A DNA stretch of 10,663 nt, from the NCBI GenBank assembly GCA_030271565.1, contig JARXKR010000025.1, positions 2,033-12,695 on the forward strand, read 5' to 3'. The notes below the pieces were generated by a model. It searched no databases. It saw only the letters and a list, made by a program, of their open reading frames with translations, and was not told the DNA's origin. A program made the position numbers and the translations under genes. The DNA is from Pseudomonadota bacterium. Lineage in GTDB: Bacteria; Pseudomonadota; Alphaproteobacteria; Sphingomonadales; Sphingomonadaceae. Shown piece after piece: positions 1 through 7,529 of the stretch. How positions within the stretch are numbered: position 1 is the first letter of the stretch; each line of letters opens with the position of its first letter.

Positions 1-2193
1 CTTGCGCGGCAGGCGTTCGGGTGGGTTCCACCAGCCATGTGCGCCCTCGCCCTGCGCGACAGTCTCGATTTGTCGGTCGGCGAAATTGATGGTCAAGCCG
101 CCGCTCCGCTCAAGCAGGTCGCGGTCGGCCTTGAGCCAGCGCGGCTTGCACGACCATGGCAGGTAACGCTCTGAGACCACCACATCGGCGCGCTCGCAGG
201 CGGCAGCGAGAGCGCGTTCGGGGACCATCGTCCTGCCCCGCGCCATCAGCACCCGCCAGTCGCGCCCGCCGCGATTGAGGGTGATCGCGCAGTAAGCCGG
301 ATTGCACCGCGCGCCCGGCCAGTCGTCGAGCAACCGCAGCTCGCCGTCCATCCCGGCGGTCTCGGTCAGGTTGTCGCGGGTATAGTCACTGCGGCTGTCG
401 CGCAGCACCAGCAAGTCGTCCGCAGCCTCTCCGGTGATCCCGACATGACGACCGTCGCCCGAAACCAGCAAATCCGGCGCACGCACCTGAAGAAGAAGCA
501 CCAGCCCCAATACCGCCGGGACCAGCCCCGCCAGCCGCACCCGCCCGCGCCACAGCGCCAGCCATAGCCCGCCCGCGACGAACAAGGCAAAGGCGCCCTC
601 GCCCATCGCCGGCATCATCGTCACCGCGCCGGGCATGCCTGCGGTCCAGTGCGCCAGCCCCAGCAGCAGTTCGAGCGACTTGCCCGCGAGCCACCAGAAC
701 GGCGCGCCCGCGCCAATCGCGTCAAACAGCAAAGCGAGCGCGATCAGCGGCATCGAAGCTAGCGTAGTCAGCGGTATCGCGATCACATTGGCGAGCGCCC
801 CGTAAACCCCGGCACGGTGGAAGTGGAACAGGCCGATCGGCATCAAGGCCAGCTCGATCACCACCCCGGTCAGCAGCAACATCGCCAGCTGCCGCGACCA
901 GCGCGCCCACAGCGGTTCCTCGCGCGGCGTATTGTAGGCCCGCAGCGGCGCAGCGCTGTGCAGCGCGACGATCGCGATGACCGAGGCGAAGCTCATCTGG
1001 AAGCCCGGGCTAACCACCGCTTCGGGCCAGACCAGCAGCACCAGCAGCGCGCCCACTGCGATCATCCGCATGCTCAGCGGCTCGCGTCCCAGGACCAGCG
1101 CGAGCATGACCAGCACTGCGGCGATGCACGATCGAATGGTCGGCACCTCGGCTCCGGTCAGGACGGTGTAAAAAATCCCGGCTGCAGCACCCGCTCCAGC
1201 CGCCATGATCGGAACCCGCACCCTCAGCGCCAGCCAGGGAAATAACGCCAGAAACCGCAGCGCGATGAAATAGGCCCCGGCAATCACCGCGCTGACATGC
1301 AGCCCGCTGATCGAGAGCAAGTGGGTAAGCCCCGCATCGCGCATCGCATCCTCGTCTTCGGGCGCGATTGCCCCGCGGTCACCGCTGGCAAAGGCGGCGG
1401 CCAGTGCGCCGGGCGAGCCTTGCAAGTGTTCGCGGACGTGGTGTGAGAGGCTGCGTTGCAACCGCCGCATCGCGCTGTCCTGATCGCCCGGGCTGATTAC
1501 AGTGACCGGACCAAGCACCGAACCGGTCGCGGCGATGCCCGAGAACCATGCGGCGCGGGCAAAGTCATAGCCACCCGGCAGCATCGGCGGCGCGGGTGGA
1601 ACCAACCTCGCTCGCAGCTTGACTACCGCGCCTTCGGCCAGTTCGGGCCGGTCATTGGCGCTGTCGAGGTTGACCCGAACCTGCATCGCGCGGCCCGTGT
1701 CGGGTTCGCGGACGGCGAGCCGCAAGCGCACGCGCTCTTGAGCCGGCTGCTCCTCGCGAACCAGCAGCCGCCCGGTCAGCCAGGTTACGGTTGGCCGCGC
1801 AATCGGCTCGGTGCCGACCAGCGACGATTTGGCCCAGACGAAGCTGCAGCCAATCGCAACGGTCAGCCCGGCCATGATCGCACTGCGGCGCAGAAAGGGA
1901 AAGCGCCCCTCGCTGCGGAACGCCGCTGCCGCACCCAGCGCCACTGCCAGCGCCGCCGAAATTACCCCAAGCCATTGCGCGGCGTTGCTTGCGGCAAACC
2001 ACGCGGCGATCCCGGCAGCGAAGGCCACGACCAACCAGTTTGCCAGCTCGAATTGCGAGGCAGCGAGGAATTGCTCAGCCCGCACAAGTCCGCTGGACAA
2101 GTCCCAAACCTTGCGCCAATGCTTATGCTGCAGTGCAGCGCTTTGCGGCGTTTCGCTGCCCATCGGCACCAGGGGTGTGGCATCGCTGGCCAT
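1..2193 (-). CDS. comEC: ComEC/Rec2-family DNA uptake channel (3' end outside window)
   Basis: ComEC is the inner-membrane channel that carries single-stranded DNA into the cytoplasm during natural transformation. 731 codons are visible and the frame is still open at the left edge. ATG 2193-2191 is the first good start after an in-frame stretch with no better candidate; no strong ribosome binding site precedes it. Residues about 45-90 form an N-terminal hydrophobic segment, followed by a DUF4131-like soluble part. A competence-domain core of many membrane helices follows (about 265-560), with the family signature THLLSISGLHVSAV at about 290-303. From about residue 570 a C-terminal domain begins with LLVSGDGRHVGI, in the place of the metallo-beta-lactamase start, but no HxHxDH metal motif is visible, so this domain looks degenerate. 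That state is common in alphaproteobacterial ComEC as I recall. The gene is divergent from gltA. Identification is firm; competence of the host is not shown. Confidence 0.93.
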   Translation of the reverse strand, partial: MASDATPLVPMGSETPQSAALQHKHWRKVWDLSSGLVRAEQFLAASQFELANWLVVAFAAGIAAWFAASNAAQWLGVISAALAVALGAAAAFRSEGRFPFLRRSAIMAGLTVAIGCSFVWAKSSLVGTEPIARPTVTWLTGRLLVREEQPAQERVRLRLAVREPDTGRAMQVRVNLDSANDRPELAEGAVVKLRARLVPPAPPMLPGGYDFARAAWFSGIAATGSVLGPVTVISPGDQDSAMRRLQRSLSHHVREHLQGSPGALAAAFASGDRGAIAPEDEDAMRDAGLTHLLSISGLHVSAVIAGAYFIALRFLALFPWLALRVRVPIMAAGAGAAAGIFYTVLTGAEVPTIRSCIAAVLVMLALVLGREPLSMRMIAVGALLVLLVWPEAVVSPGFQMSFASVIAIVALHSAAPLRAYNTPREEPLWARWSRQLAMLLLTGVVIELALMPIGLFHFHRAGVYGALANVIAIPLTTLASMPLIALALLFDAIGAGAPFWWLAGKSLELLLGLAHWTAGMPGAVTMMPAMGEGAFALFVAGGLWLALWRGRVRLAGLVPAVLGLVLLLQVRAPDLLVSGDGRHVGITGEAADDLLVLRDSRSDYTRDNLTETAGMDGELRLLDDWPGARCNPAYCAITLNRGGRDWRVLMARGRTMVPERALAAACERADVVVSERYLPWSCKPRWLKADRDLLERSGGLTINFADRQIETVAQGEGAHGWWNPPERLPRK

Positions 2194-2337
2194 GATGGTT
2201 ACCTGACAGGAAGGAGCGCACGGATGCAAGCGCCCCTGCGGAGATGCTGGCGCAAGTCCCTAGGACCATGCTAACCGGTTGGTCTCCTCCCCAGGGTAGT
2301 CAGTTCACGCCGGAATCGCTGGCGCGGGGCGCAATCT

Positions 2338-2356
2338 TGGGGCAGATGCTGCCCCA
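2338..2356 (+). promoter_or_regulatory. perfect 8-bp inverted repeat ahead of gltA
   Basis: TGGGGCAG (2338-2345) pairs perfectly with CTGCCCCA (2349-2356) around the three bases ATG. It ends 46 bases before the gltA start. No T-run follows on either strand, so it is not a simple intrinsic terminator. It could be an operator (a 19-bp near-palindrome) or a leader stem in the gltA mRNA. The structure is seen directly; the role is inferred. Confidence 0.5.
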
Positions 2357-2387
2357 TCGCGGACCTCCAGCCCGGTCCGGTCAGCAC

Positions 2388-2394
2388 GAGGGAG
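2388..2394 (+). promoter_or_regulatory. ribosome binding site of gltA
   Basis: GAGGGAG lies eight bases before the GTG at 2403. It supports this GTG over any downstream ATG as the translation start. Confidence 0.75.
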
Positions 2395-2402
2395 TGTAAC
2401 AG

Positions 2403-3686
2403 GTGAGCAACGACGCCAGGCTGATCGCAGGCAATGAGGAATACACCTATCCCGTCGTGTCGGGATCGGTCGGCCCCGACGTGATCGATATCCGCAAACT
2501 CTATGCCCAGACCGGCATGTTTACCTACGACCCGGGGTTCACCTCGACCGCCAGCTGCGAAAGCGCGCTGACCTATATCGACGGTGACGAAGGCGTGCTG
2601 CTTCACCGCGGCTACCCGATCGGGCAGCTGGCCGAACATTCGAGCTTCATGGAAGTCAGCTACCTGCTGCTCAACGGTGAGCTGCCAAGTCCTGGCCAGC
2701 TCAAGGATTTCAGCCACACCATCTCCCGCCACACCATGCTGCATGAGCAGCTGATGACCTTTTATCGCGGGTTTCGGCGCGATGCGCACCCGATGGCGAT
2801 CATGTGCGGCGTGGTCGGCGCGCTCTCGGCGTTCTATCATGATTCGACCGACATCGCCGATCCGGTGCACCGCAAGATCAGCTCGCACCGCCTTGTCGCC
2901 AAGATGCCGACGATCGCGGCCGCCGCTTATAAATATTCGGTGGGGCAGCCGTTTGTCTATCCCGACAACTCGCTGAGCTACACCGGCAATTTCCTGCGCA
3001 TGACCTTCGGCGTTCCGGCCGAGAAGTACGAGGTCAACCCGGTGGTCGAGCGCGCGCTCGACCGGATCTTCATCCTCCACGCCGATCACGAGCAGAACGC
3101 CTCGACCTCGACCGTGCGGCTTGCCGGTTCGTCGGGTGCCAATCCGTTTGCCTGCATCGCGGCCGGAATCGCGTGTCTGTGGGGCCCGGCGCATGGCGGC
3201 GCCAACGAGGCCGCGCTCAACATGCTCAAAGAGATCGGCACCCCTGACCAGATTCCACACTACATCGCGCGGGCCAAGGACAAGAACGATCCGTTCCGCC
3301 TGATGGGCTTCGGCCACCGCGTCTACAAGAACTACGATCCGCGGGCGACGGTCATGCAACAGACGGTGCGCGAAGTGCTCGCCGCACTGAAGGTTAAGGA
3401 TCCGATCTTCGACGTTGCGCTGCAGCTTGAGGAAATGGCGCTAAGCGACCCGTATTTCATCGAAAAGAAGCTGTTCCCCAACGTCGATTTCTATTCGGGA
3501 ATCATCCTCTCGGCGATCGGCTTCCCGACCACGATGTTCACCGTGCTGTTCGCTTTGGCGCGGACCGTGGGCTGGGTCGCGCAGTGGAACGAGATGATTT
3601 CCGATCCCGGCCAGAAGATCGGTCGCCCGCGTCAGCTCTATACCGGCCCGACTTCGCGCGATTACGTTTCACTCGACAAGCGCTAG
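2403..3686 (+). CDS. gltA: type II citrate synthase
   Basis: Citrate synthase condenses oxaloacetate and acetyl-CoA to citrate, the entry step of the TCA cycle, in the cytoplasm. The product is 427 residues, the same length as E. coli GltA, and starts at GTG with a good ribosome binding site. The catalytic residues fall at the E. coli positions: His264 in GPAHGGANEAA, His305 in GFGHRVYKNYDPRA and Asp362 in NVDFYSG. His229 lies in LHADHEQN, and the substrate-binding arginine motif IGRPRQLYTG is near the C-terminus (about 406-415). The N-terminal extension of roughly 45 residues before the core is typical of the hexameric type II enzymes. No key residue is missing. It is divergent from comEC and followed at 60 bases by a small membrane protein on the same strand, with no clear terminator between. 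The call is essentially certain. Confidence 0.98.
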   Translation: MSNDARLIAGNEEYTYPVVSGSVGPDVIDIRKLYAQTGMFTYDPGFTSTASCESALTYIDGDEGVLLHRGYPIGQLAEHSSFMEVSYLLLNGELPSPGQLKDFSHTISRHTMLHEQLMTFYRGFRRDAHPMAIMCGVVGALSAFYHDSTDIADPVHRKISSHRLVAKMPTIAAAAYKYSVGQPFVYPDNSLSYTGNFLRMTFGVPAEKYEVNPVVERALDRIFILHADHEQNASTSTVRLAGSSGANPFACIAAGIACLWGPAHGGANEAALNMLKEIGTPDQIPHYIARAKDKNDPFRLMGFGHRVYKNYDPRATVMQQTVREVLAALKVKDPIFDVALQLEEMALSDPYFIEKKLFPNVDFYSGIILSAIGFPTTMFTVLFALARTVGWVAQWNEMISDPGQKIGRPRQLYTGPTSRDYVSLDKR

Positions 3687-3692
3687 ACAATC

Positions 3693-3730
3693 GCGGACAA
3701 CCCGCCGCGCGGCACATGCGACGTGTCCGC
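3693..3730 (+). promoter_or_regulatory. inverted repeat between gltA and the small membrane protein
   Basis: GCGGACA (3693-3699) and TGTCCGC (3724-3730) are perfect complements. They enclose a 24-base loop that contains the palindrome CCGCGCGG (3705-3712). The stem starts six bases after the gltA stop and ends four bases before the next ribosome binding site. A T5 run (3740-3744) lies ten bases further on, too far for a classical terminator. It may be a weak attenuating or mRNA-end structure. Confidence 0.3.
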
Positions 3731-3733
3731 TGC

Positions 3734-3739
3734 GGGAGG
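3734..3739 (+). promoter_or_regulatory. ribosome binding site of the small membrane protein
   Basis: GGGAGG sits seven bases before ATG 3747. It selects that ATG over the in-frame GTG at 3723, which lies upstream of this site and has no such motif. Confidence 0.8.
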
Positions 3740-3746
3740 TTTTTCG

Positions 3747-3959
3747 ATGGGCTTGGTAAAAATGCTGGTTACGATCGTGGGGGCTCTGGCAGTCCTGATG
3801 GGTCTGCTTTGGGTCGGACAAGGCCTTGGCTTTATCAAATGGCCGGCTGACAGCTTCATGCTCGGGCAGAGCGAATGGACCTACAAGGGTGCGATCCTTG
3901 CGGCGGTCGGGCTACTCGCCATCGTCCTGGTGCGCCGTAGTGGGGGCCAACGCCAGTAG
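3747..3959 (+). CDS. small two-helix membrane protein, unknown function
   Basis: A 70-residue protein with a strong ribosome binding site. Residues about 4-28 form a first hydrophobic helix containing LWVGQGLGF. A short polar linker (about 31-47) contains WPADSFMLGQSEW, and a second helix (about 48-63) ends in VRRSGGQRQ. The pattern of helix, W-x-GQGLG, SFMxGQ, helix recalls a widespread family of small uncharacterised inner-membrane proteins, recalled from memory. Positive residues after helix 2 suggest a cytoplasmic C-terminus. It is downstream of gltA on the same strand and may be co-transcribed with it. Its last 48 bases overlap the end of the kinase-like gene on the other strand. No function can be assigned. 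Confidence 0.82.
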   Translation: MGLVKMLVTIVGALAVLMGLLWVGQGLGFIKWPADSFMLGQSEWTYKGAILAAVGLLAIVLVRRSGGQRQ

Positions 3960-5336
3960 GTCGGCCGGCACTTCGAGGACAAATCGCGCGCCCTGCCCGG
4001 GCGCGCTTTCCACCAGCAGGTCGCCGCCCATGGCGCGGGCGAGGCGGCGCGAGATGTAGAGCCCCAGGCCGGAGCCTCCATCTTCGCCGCTGCGGCCAAG
4101 GCGTTCGAATTTCTCGAACACTTTGACCTGTTGCTCTTCGGTTAGCCCCGGGCCTTGATCGGCAACGATGATCCGTGCGCGGTTGCCGGCGTCCTCGAGC
4201 CTGATCCACACCGATGAATTGTCCGGAGCGTAGCGGATCGCGTTGCCGACAAGGTTGAGCAGTACCTGCAAAACCCGGCGGAATTCGGCAATCGCTGGCA
4301 GGGTCTCGCCCAGCTTGGGCGCATCGATCGCGATCCCGCGTTCGCCCGCACGCACCCCAAGGATTCCGGCGGCCCGGCGAGCGACATCGGCGAGGTCGAT
4401 CCGGTCGGGCGCAGTGTTGAACTGGTCGGCTTCGACCACCTCGAGATCGGCAAGGTCCTCGACCAATGCGAGCAAGTGCTGCCCGGCTGAGGCAATATCG
4501 GCAGCGTACTGGCTATATTCCTCGGCGAGCGGGCCAGCCATCCGGGTGCGAATCGTCTCGGCATTGGCGATGATCCGCGCAATCGGCTGACGCAGTACTG
4601 GCGCAATGTCGCGCCCCACCAGCCCTTGGCTGTTGTTCGGCAGAACCACGTTTGGCGTTGCAGCTGCGGGTGGAGGCGCAGTCAGTGGACTATCTGCAGT
4701 CAGGCACAATTCGAAGCCCACCGGTCCGGAGCCCGGGACTTCGTGCGGGAGCAGACTAGCGCGCCAGCGGCGATCCGATCCCGCCACCCTGGCTTCCGCT
4801 CCATCGAGCAAACGCCAGTGCATCGGCTGCTCGTGAGCGGCACCGTCGATCTCAACGAAATCCGTCCACGGCTGCCCTAATCCAGCCTGCATCGCCGCAG
4901 CCAGCTGGGTCAGGTCGGCGGCATTGGCCTCGACGCTGCGCACCGACTGGTTCGCATCCAATTGCGCCGACAATTCGGCGAGCGTGCGGTCGATTTCTGC
5001 GCGATGCTCGCTGATCGCAGCGGGATCGTCAGGGGCCGGCGGCCCGCCTTGCCAGCTGGTTACTCGAATGGTGCATCCATCCCCTTCGTCGGCCGGCCCG
5101 GCCTCGATCCAGGCAGTGATTATCTCATGGCCATCGTGAGCACGGATAACCCGCGCCAGTTTCAAACCGAACTGGCGCACCTTCGCGACCAGTTCGTAGA
5201 GTGCAGGAATGGCGATCGTGCCCGGCAAAGTCCCCCCGCAGGCCAGTTGCAACCCGGCCAGAGGCTCTCCGGCGCTGACCAGTTGGCCGCCCGCATCGCA
5301 CTGTCCGATTGCCAGAACCGGCCCGGCTTCGCTCAT
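3912..5336 (-). CDS. histidine-kinase-like protein lacking the phosphoacceptor histidine
   Basis: A 474-residue protein with no membrane segment, so probably cytoplasmic. Residues about 8-95 and 145-215 look like degenerate PAS sensor domains (inference). Residues 241-300 form a dimerisation helix pair. In APVLRQPI (245-252) the usual SHELRTPL is recognisable, but Pro246 stands at the histidine position and no other His lies nearby. The following GPLAEEY and AGQHLLALVEDLADLEV resemble the PleC/DivJ/PdhS class. The ATP-binding domain is complete: N box at 361-370 with Asn365, G1 DQGPG at 393-397, F box Phe407-Phe410, and G2 GGSGLGL at 420-426. It is therefore either a pseudokinase in the style of DivL or a kinase acting on another site. 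It is the last gene of a four-gene minus-strand cluster, starting six bases after the preceding stop. The ribosome binding site is weak. Confidence 0.88.
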   Translation of the reverse strand: MSEAGPVLAIGQCDAGGQLVSAGEPLAGLQLACGGTLPGTIAIPALYELVAKVRQFGLKLARVIRAHDGHEIITAWIEAGPADEGDGCTIRVTSWQGGPPAPDDPAAISEHRAEIDRTLAELSAQLDANQSVRSVEANAADLTQLAAAMQAGLGQPWTDFVEIDGAAHEQPMHWRLLDGAEARVAGSDRRWRASLLPHEVPGSGPVGFELCLTADSPLTAPPPAAATPNVVLPNNSQGLVGRDIAPVLRQPIARIIANAETIRTRMAGPLAEEYSQYAADIASAGQHLLALVEDLADLEVVEADQFNTAPDRIDLADVARRAAGILGVRAGERGIAIDAPKLGETLPAIAEFRRVLQVLLNLVGNAIRYAPDNSSVWIRLEDAGNRARIIVADQGPGLTEEQQVKVFEKFERLGRSGEDGGSGLGLYISRRLARAMGGDLLVESAPGQGARFVLEVPADLLALAPTTAHQDDGE

Positions 5337-5342
5337 CGCTGT

Positions 5343-6323
5343 TCAACCGCCCGGGAAGCTGGCCGAGCGGGCCAGCAAAGCCGCCGCCTGGTCGCTGCCC
5401 AGTTGTTCGAACCCGGCAGGCAGTGCGACTTCGGGGTGCAAGGAGACGAACTGCTCTTCGATTGACTGCGGTTTGAGCCCCGACGCTCGCAGCGCGAGCG
5501 CCAAGCGGGCGAGCTGCCCTTCGTTGGTTGCAAGCACGGCCATATCGCGGTCCTGACCCGAGGCGAGCGTCAGCGCGCTGAGGAAGATGCCAACGCCAGC
5601 GTGCGTGATCGCCAGAGCCACTGTCGCGCCGCCGCCCATCCCGGTCACGATCCGCGAAATCAGGCCGAGCCGACTGCGGCTTTCGTCAAAGCGTGCACGA
5701 ATTGCCTGTTCTGCCGACGTGGCGGCAGTCTGCCCCGCAGCATCGTCTCCGGCATGGCCGCGCAGCGTCAGCAACGCGACATGGAGCAAATCGCCCGGCA
5801 GTTCGCTCAACGGCAGCTGCATCCGGCGCTGGCTGGTGGCAAAGCGAGCCTGCGAAGCGAGCAGGGCCATCGCACTCGACGCCACCGGCGCTTCGCTTGA
5901 GGCGATCAGCGCCTGCAGCAACGGTGACAGCACCGGATCGAGCGCCAATCGCGCCTGCATGCGTTCGGTCAACTGCCACTCGAGTGCGAGCGCGTGAACG
6001 TGCGCAAGAAACGCGCCGTGGCCCACCAGACCTTCGACCAGCGCCGCGATCTGGTCAGGCGAATGGTCGCGTTCGTCCGGATTTCCGCCAGCAACTGCCA
6101 GTTCGGTCAAAATCTGGCGAGCGACATCGGCCATCATCCCGCGGACCCGCGAGATGATCTCGTCGCTGAAGACCGAATGCTCGTCGTTTGCCAGCAAATG
6201 CCGCAAGATCGGTGCAATAGTGCCGATCAGCGCATCGCCCTGCGCCAGTTCGTCGCGCAAGACGGCCTCGACGCTCGCGTCTGCGTCCAGCTGGGCAATT
6301 TCCTGGTCCATGGGCATGGCCAT
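5343..6323 (-). CDS. conserved-looking helical protein, unknown function
   Basis: A 326-residue protein I do not recognise with certainty. It is rich in Ala and Leu and predicted to be almost entirely helical. Distinct parts are an acidic N-terminus, a helical block with ISRVRGMMADVARQIL (57-72), and LPLSELPGDLLHVALLTLR (170-188). A Gly-rich hydrophobic stretch, TGMGGGATVALAITHAGVG (227-245), may pack in a core or touch the membrane, and LARLALALRASGLKP (271-285) follows. It could be related to the helical DUF2336 proteins of alphaproteobacteria, but I cannot show this. The start may be any of three ATGs (6323, 6317 or 6311); none has a clear ribosome binding site. It lies 12 bases after the upstream gene and six before the kinase-like gene, so it is very probably co-translated with them and may be a partner of the kinase-like protein. 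Confidence 0.8.
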   Translation of the reverse strand: MAMPMDQEIAQLDADASVEAVLRDELAQGDALIGTIAPILRHLLANDEHSVFSDEIISRVRGMMADVARQILTELAVAGGNPDERDHSPDQIAALVEGLVGHGAFLAHVHALALEWQLTERMQARLALDPVLSPLLQALIASSEAPVASSAMALLASQARFATSQRRMQLPLSELPGDLLHVALLTLRGHAGDDAAGQTAATSAEQAIRARFDESRSRLGLISRIVTGMGGGATVALAITHAGVGIFLSALTLASGQDRDMAVLATNEGQLARLALALRASGLKPQSIEEQFVSLHPEVALPAGFEQLGSDQAAALLARSASFPGG

Positions 6324-6335
6324 AGCGCTGCTTGG

Positions 6336-7529
6336 TTAAGGTCGCGTTAGCCGAGATTTGCTGCCGAGCAGGGCCAACGCCGCGATTGCCGCGACAATTG
6401 CTCCGACGTGCGCGGCCTCACTGCCGATCCGGCCGAGGATCGCCCCCATCAGGGCGAGCGACAGCAAGCTGCGATCGGTTAGCCAAGCGCCCCAGCGGCC
6501 ATCGTGGATCGCTGCAACGATGCGCAATTGCGCGATCAGCATGAACGGCGGGAACATCCGGTCGAGCAATGAGTGCGCCGGGTCGATCCCCGCACCCCAG
6601 CCAAACAGCAAGATAATTACCGCGTCGAGCGCCCAGCCATAAGCCGTCAAGCTGTCGATCCCGCGCCGTTTGGGCGCAGCCTCGTGCTCGATCCGGGCGA
6701 GCAAGGCAGCGCTTTCGCGCAATATCCAGCCAACCCCAATCAAGCCCAGCCCAAGCACAGGCAAGGCGAGCCAACCCGCACCCAGCGCAAGCAGCGCCAG
6801 AACCACGGCGGCGATCACCAGCGCGCGCGACCCGGTTCCGGCGTGGAGCAGCGCCGGTCCGAAGCTGCGCACTGCCAGCAGCGCGAGCCCACGCGCCGGC
6901 CCCAACGGGACGGTGTCGCGGGTGCGCTGACGGATCCATTGCGGCTCGATCGTGTGCGCTTCAGCGTCGCTGCGCACCAGGGTCCAGAACAGCCCGTCCT
7001 GCCCCGGAGTGGGAATTTGCCGCTGGCGAATTCCGGCCTGCAACGCGATCCGCTGCAACGCCGAGATTGGGTCGCAATCAGCCGGAAGGGTAGCGATCTG
7101 CTCAACAAGACGCCCCGGAATGCGGATTGCACCGGCGGCAGCGTGATTCAAATCGATCCGTTCAAATCCGGCAGCAAGACCCTGCTCGATCGGTTGGACC
7201 AGCACACCCTGACTTTCCGACAGCAGATCGACCGTCTCAGCGGTCGAGCTGAATAGCCCGTCCGCCAGCGCGATCACCTCATCGCCGGTGTTGATCAGCC
7301 CGAGCAGCGGGCGCGGCCCTGAGATAACGTTGAATTGAGCCCCGCGTGCTTCGGCGAGGTGCTGCAGTTGCAGAATGTCCGGGGTTAACCCTGGCGCCAG
7401 ACAGATGATCCGCTCGCACTCCAGCGCGAGCGCGATCCCCAGTTGCTGCCGCGCCACCGTAAGCCCGCCCACGCGCAGCAAAGCACGCGGAACATGGCCC
7501 TCCGCAGATGGCTCGACCAAAGATAACAA
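6336..7529 (-). CDS. nucleotidyltransferase-like domain fused to a C-terminal membrane domain
   Basis: About 397 residues. The N-terminal 190 residues resemble a nucleotidyltransferase (GT-A) fold: RALLRVGGLTVARQQL (15-30), a strand ERIICLAP (39-46), and DEVIALADGLF (83-93), where Asp90 could be a metal ligand. AAGAIRIPGRLVEQI (130-144) follows. The usual LAAGxGxR loop is not visible. Residues about 235-395 contain four or five membrane helices. CDP-alcohol phosphotransferases have DGxxAR-x8-GxxxDxxxD; only HDGRWGAW (342-349) is seen, so that activity is not supported. The start is doubtful: TTG 7529 has no good ribosome binding site, and the upstream in-frame codons read LRVALLSLVEP as one hydrophobic strand. 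The true start may therefore be CTG 7541 or ATT 7559; an in-frame stop lies at 7568-7566. It is the second gene of the minus-strand cluster. Confidence 0.78.
   Translation of the reverse strand: MLSLVEPSAEGHVPRALLRVGGLTVARQQLGIALALECERIICLAPGLTPDILQLQHLAEARGAQFNVISGPRPLLGLINTGDEVIALADGLFSSTAETVDLLSESQGVLVQPIEQGLAAGFERIDLNHAAAGAIRIPGRLVEQIATLPADCDPISALQRIALQAGIRQRQIPTPGQDGLFWTLVRSDAEAHTIEPQWIRQRTRDTVPLGPARGLALLAVRSFGPALLHAGTGSRALVIAAVVLALLALGAGWLALPVLGLGLIGVGWILRESAALLARIEHEAAPKRRGIDSLTAYGWALDAVIILLFGWGAGIDPAHSLLDRMFPPFMLIAQLRIVAAIHDGRWGAWLTDRSLLSLALMGAILGRIGSEAAHVGAIVAAIAALALLGSKSRLTRP

Larger units (their letters stand above)
2194..2402. promoter_or_regulatory. divergent comEC/gltA intergenic region
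   Basis: These 209 bases separate two divergent starts and must hold both promoters. I see no convincing -35/-10 pair. Visible elements are a perfect palindrome AACCGGTT at 2273-2280, flanked by GACCA (2264-2268) and TGGTC (2280-2284), and a strong hairpin at 2338-2356 on the gltA side (listed separately). No LexA-type GTTC-N7-GTTC box was found. Long open frames on either strand here are continuations of antisense shadows. Confidence 0.6.

Noticed and set aside
1456..2274. A 272-codon plus-strand frame opposite comEC
   Set aside because: It is antisense to the verified ComEC frame, lacks any domain and has a low-complexity Arg/Gln/Pro-rich composition.
2271..3359. A 362-codon open frame on the minus strand opposite gltA
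   Set aside because: It lies antisense to a certain citrate synthase; its Arg/His/Asp-rich product is typical of the shadow frame of a GC-rich gene.
3693..3744. Intrinsic terminator after gltA
   Set aside because: The 7-bp stem has a 24-base loop and is separated from the T5 run by the ribosome binding site of the next gene.
3723..3746. GTG 3723 as the start of the small membrane protein
   Set aside because: GGGAGG lies seven bases before ATG 3747, inside the longer version, so the ATG is the better start.
6336..6900. CDP-alcohol phosphotransferase activity for the membrane domain
   Set aside because: The DGxxAR-x8-GxxxDxxxD signature is not present; only a DG pair in HDGRWGAW is seen.
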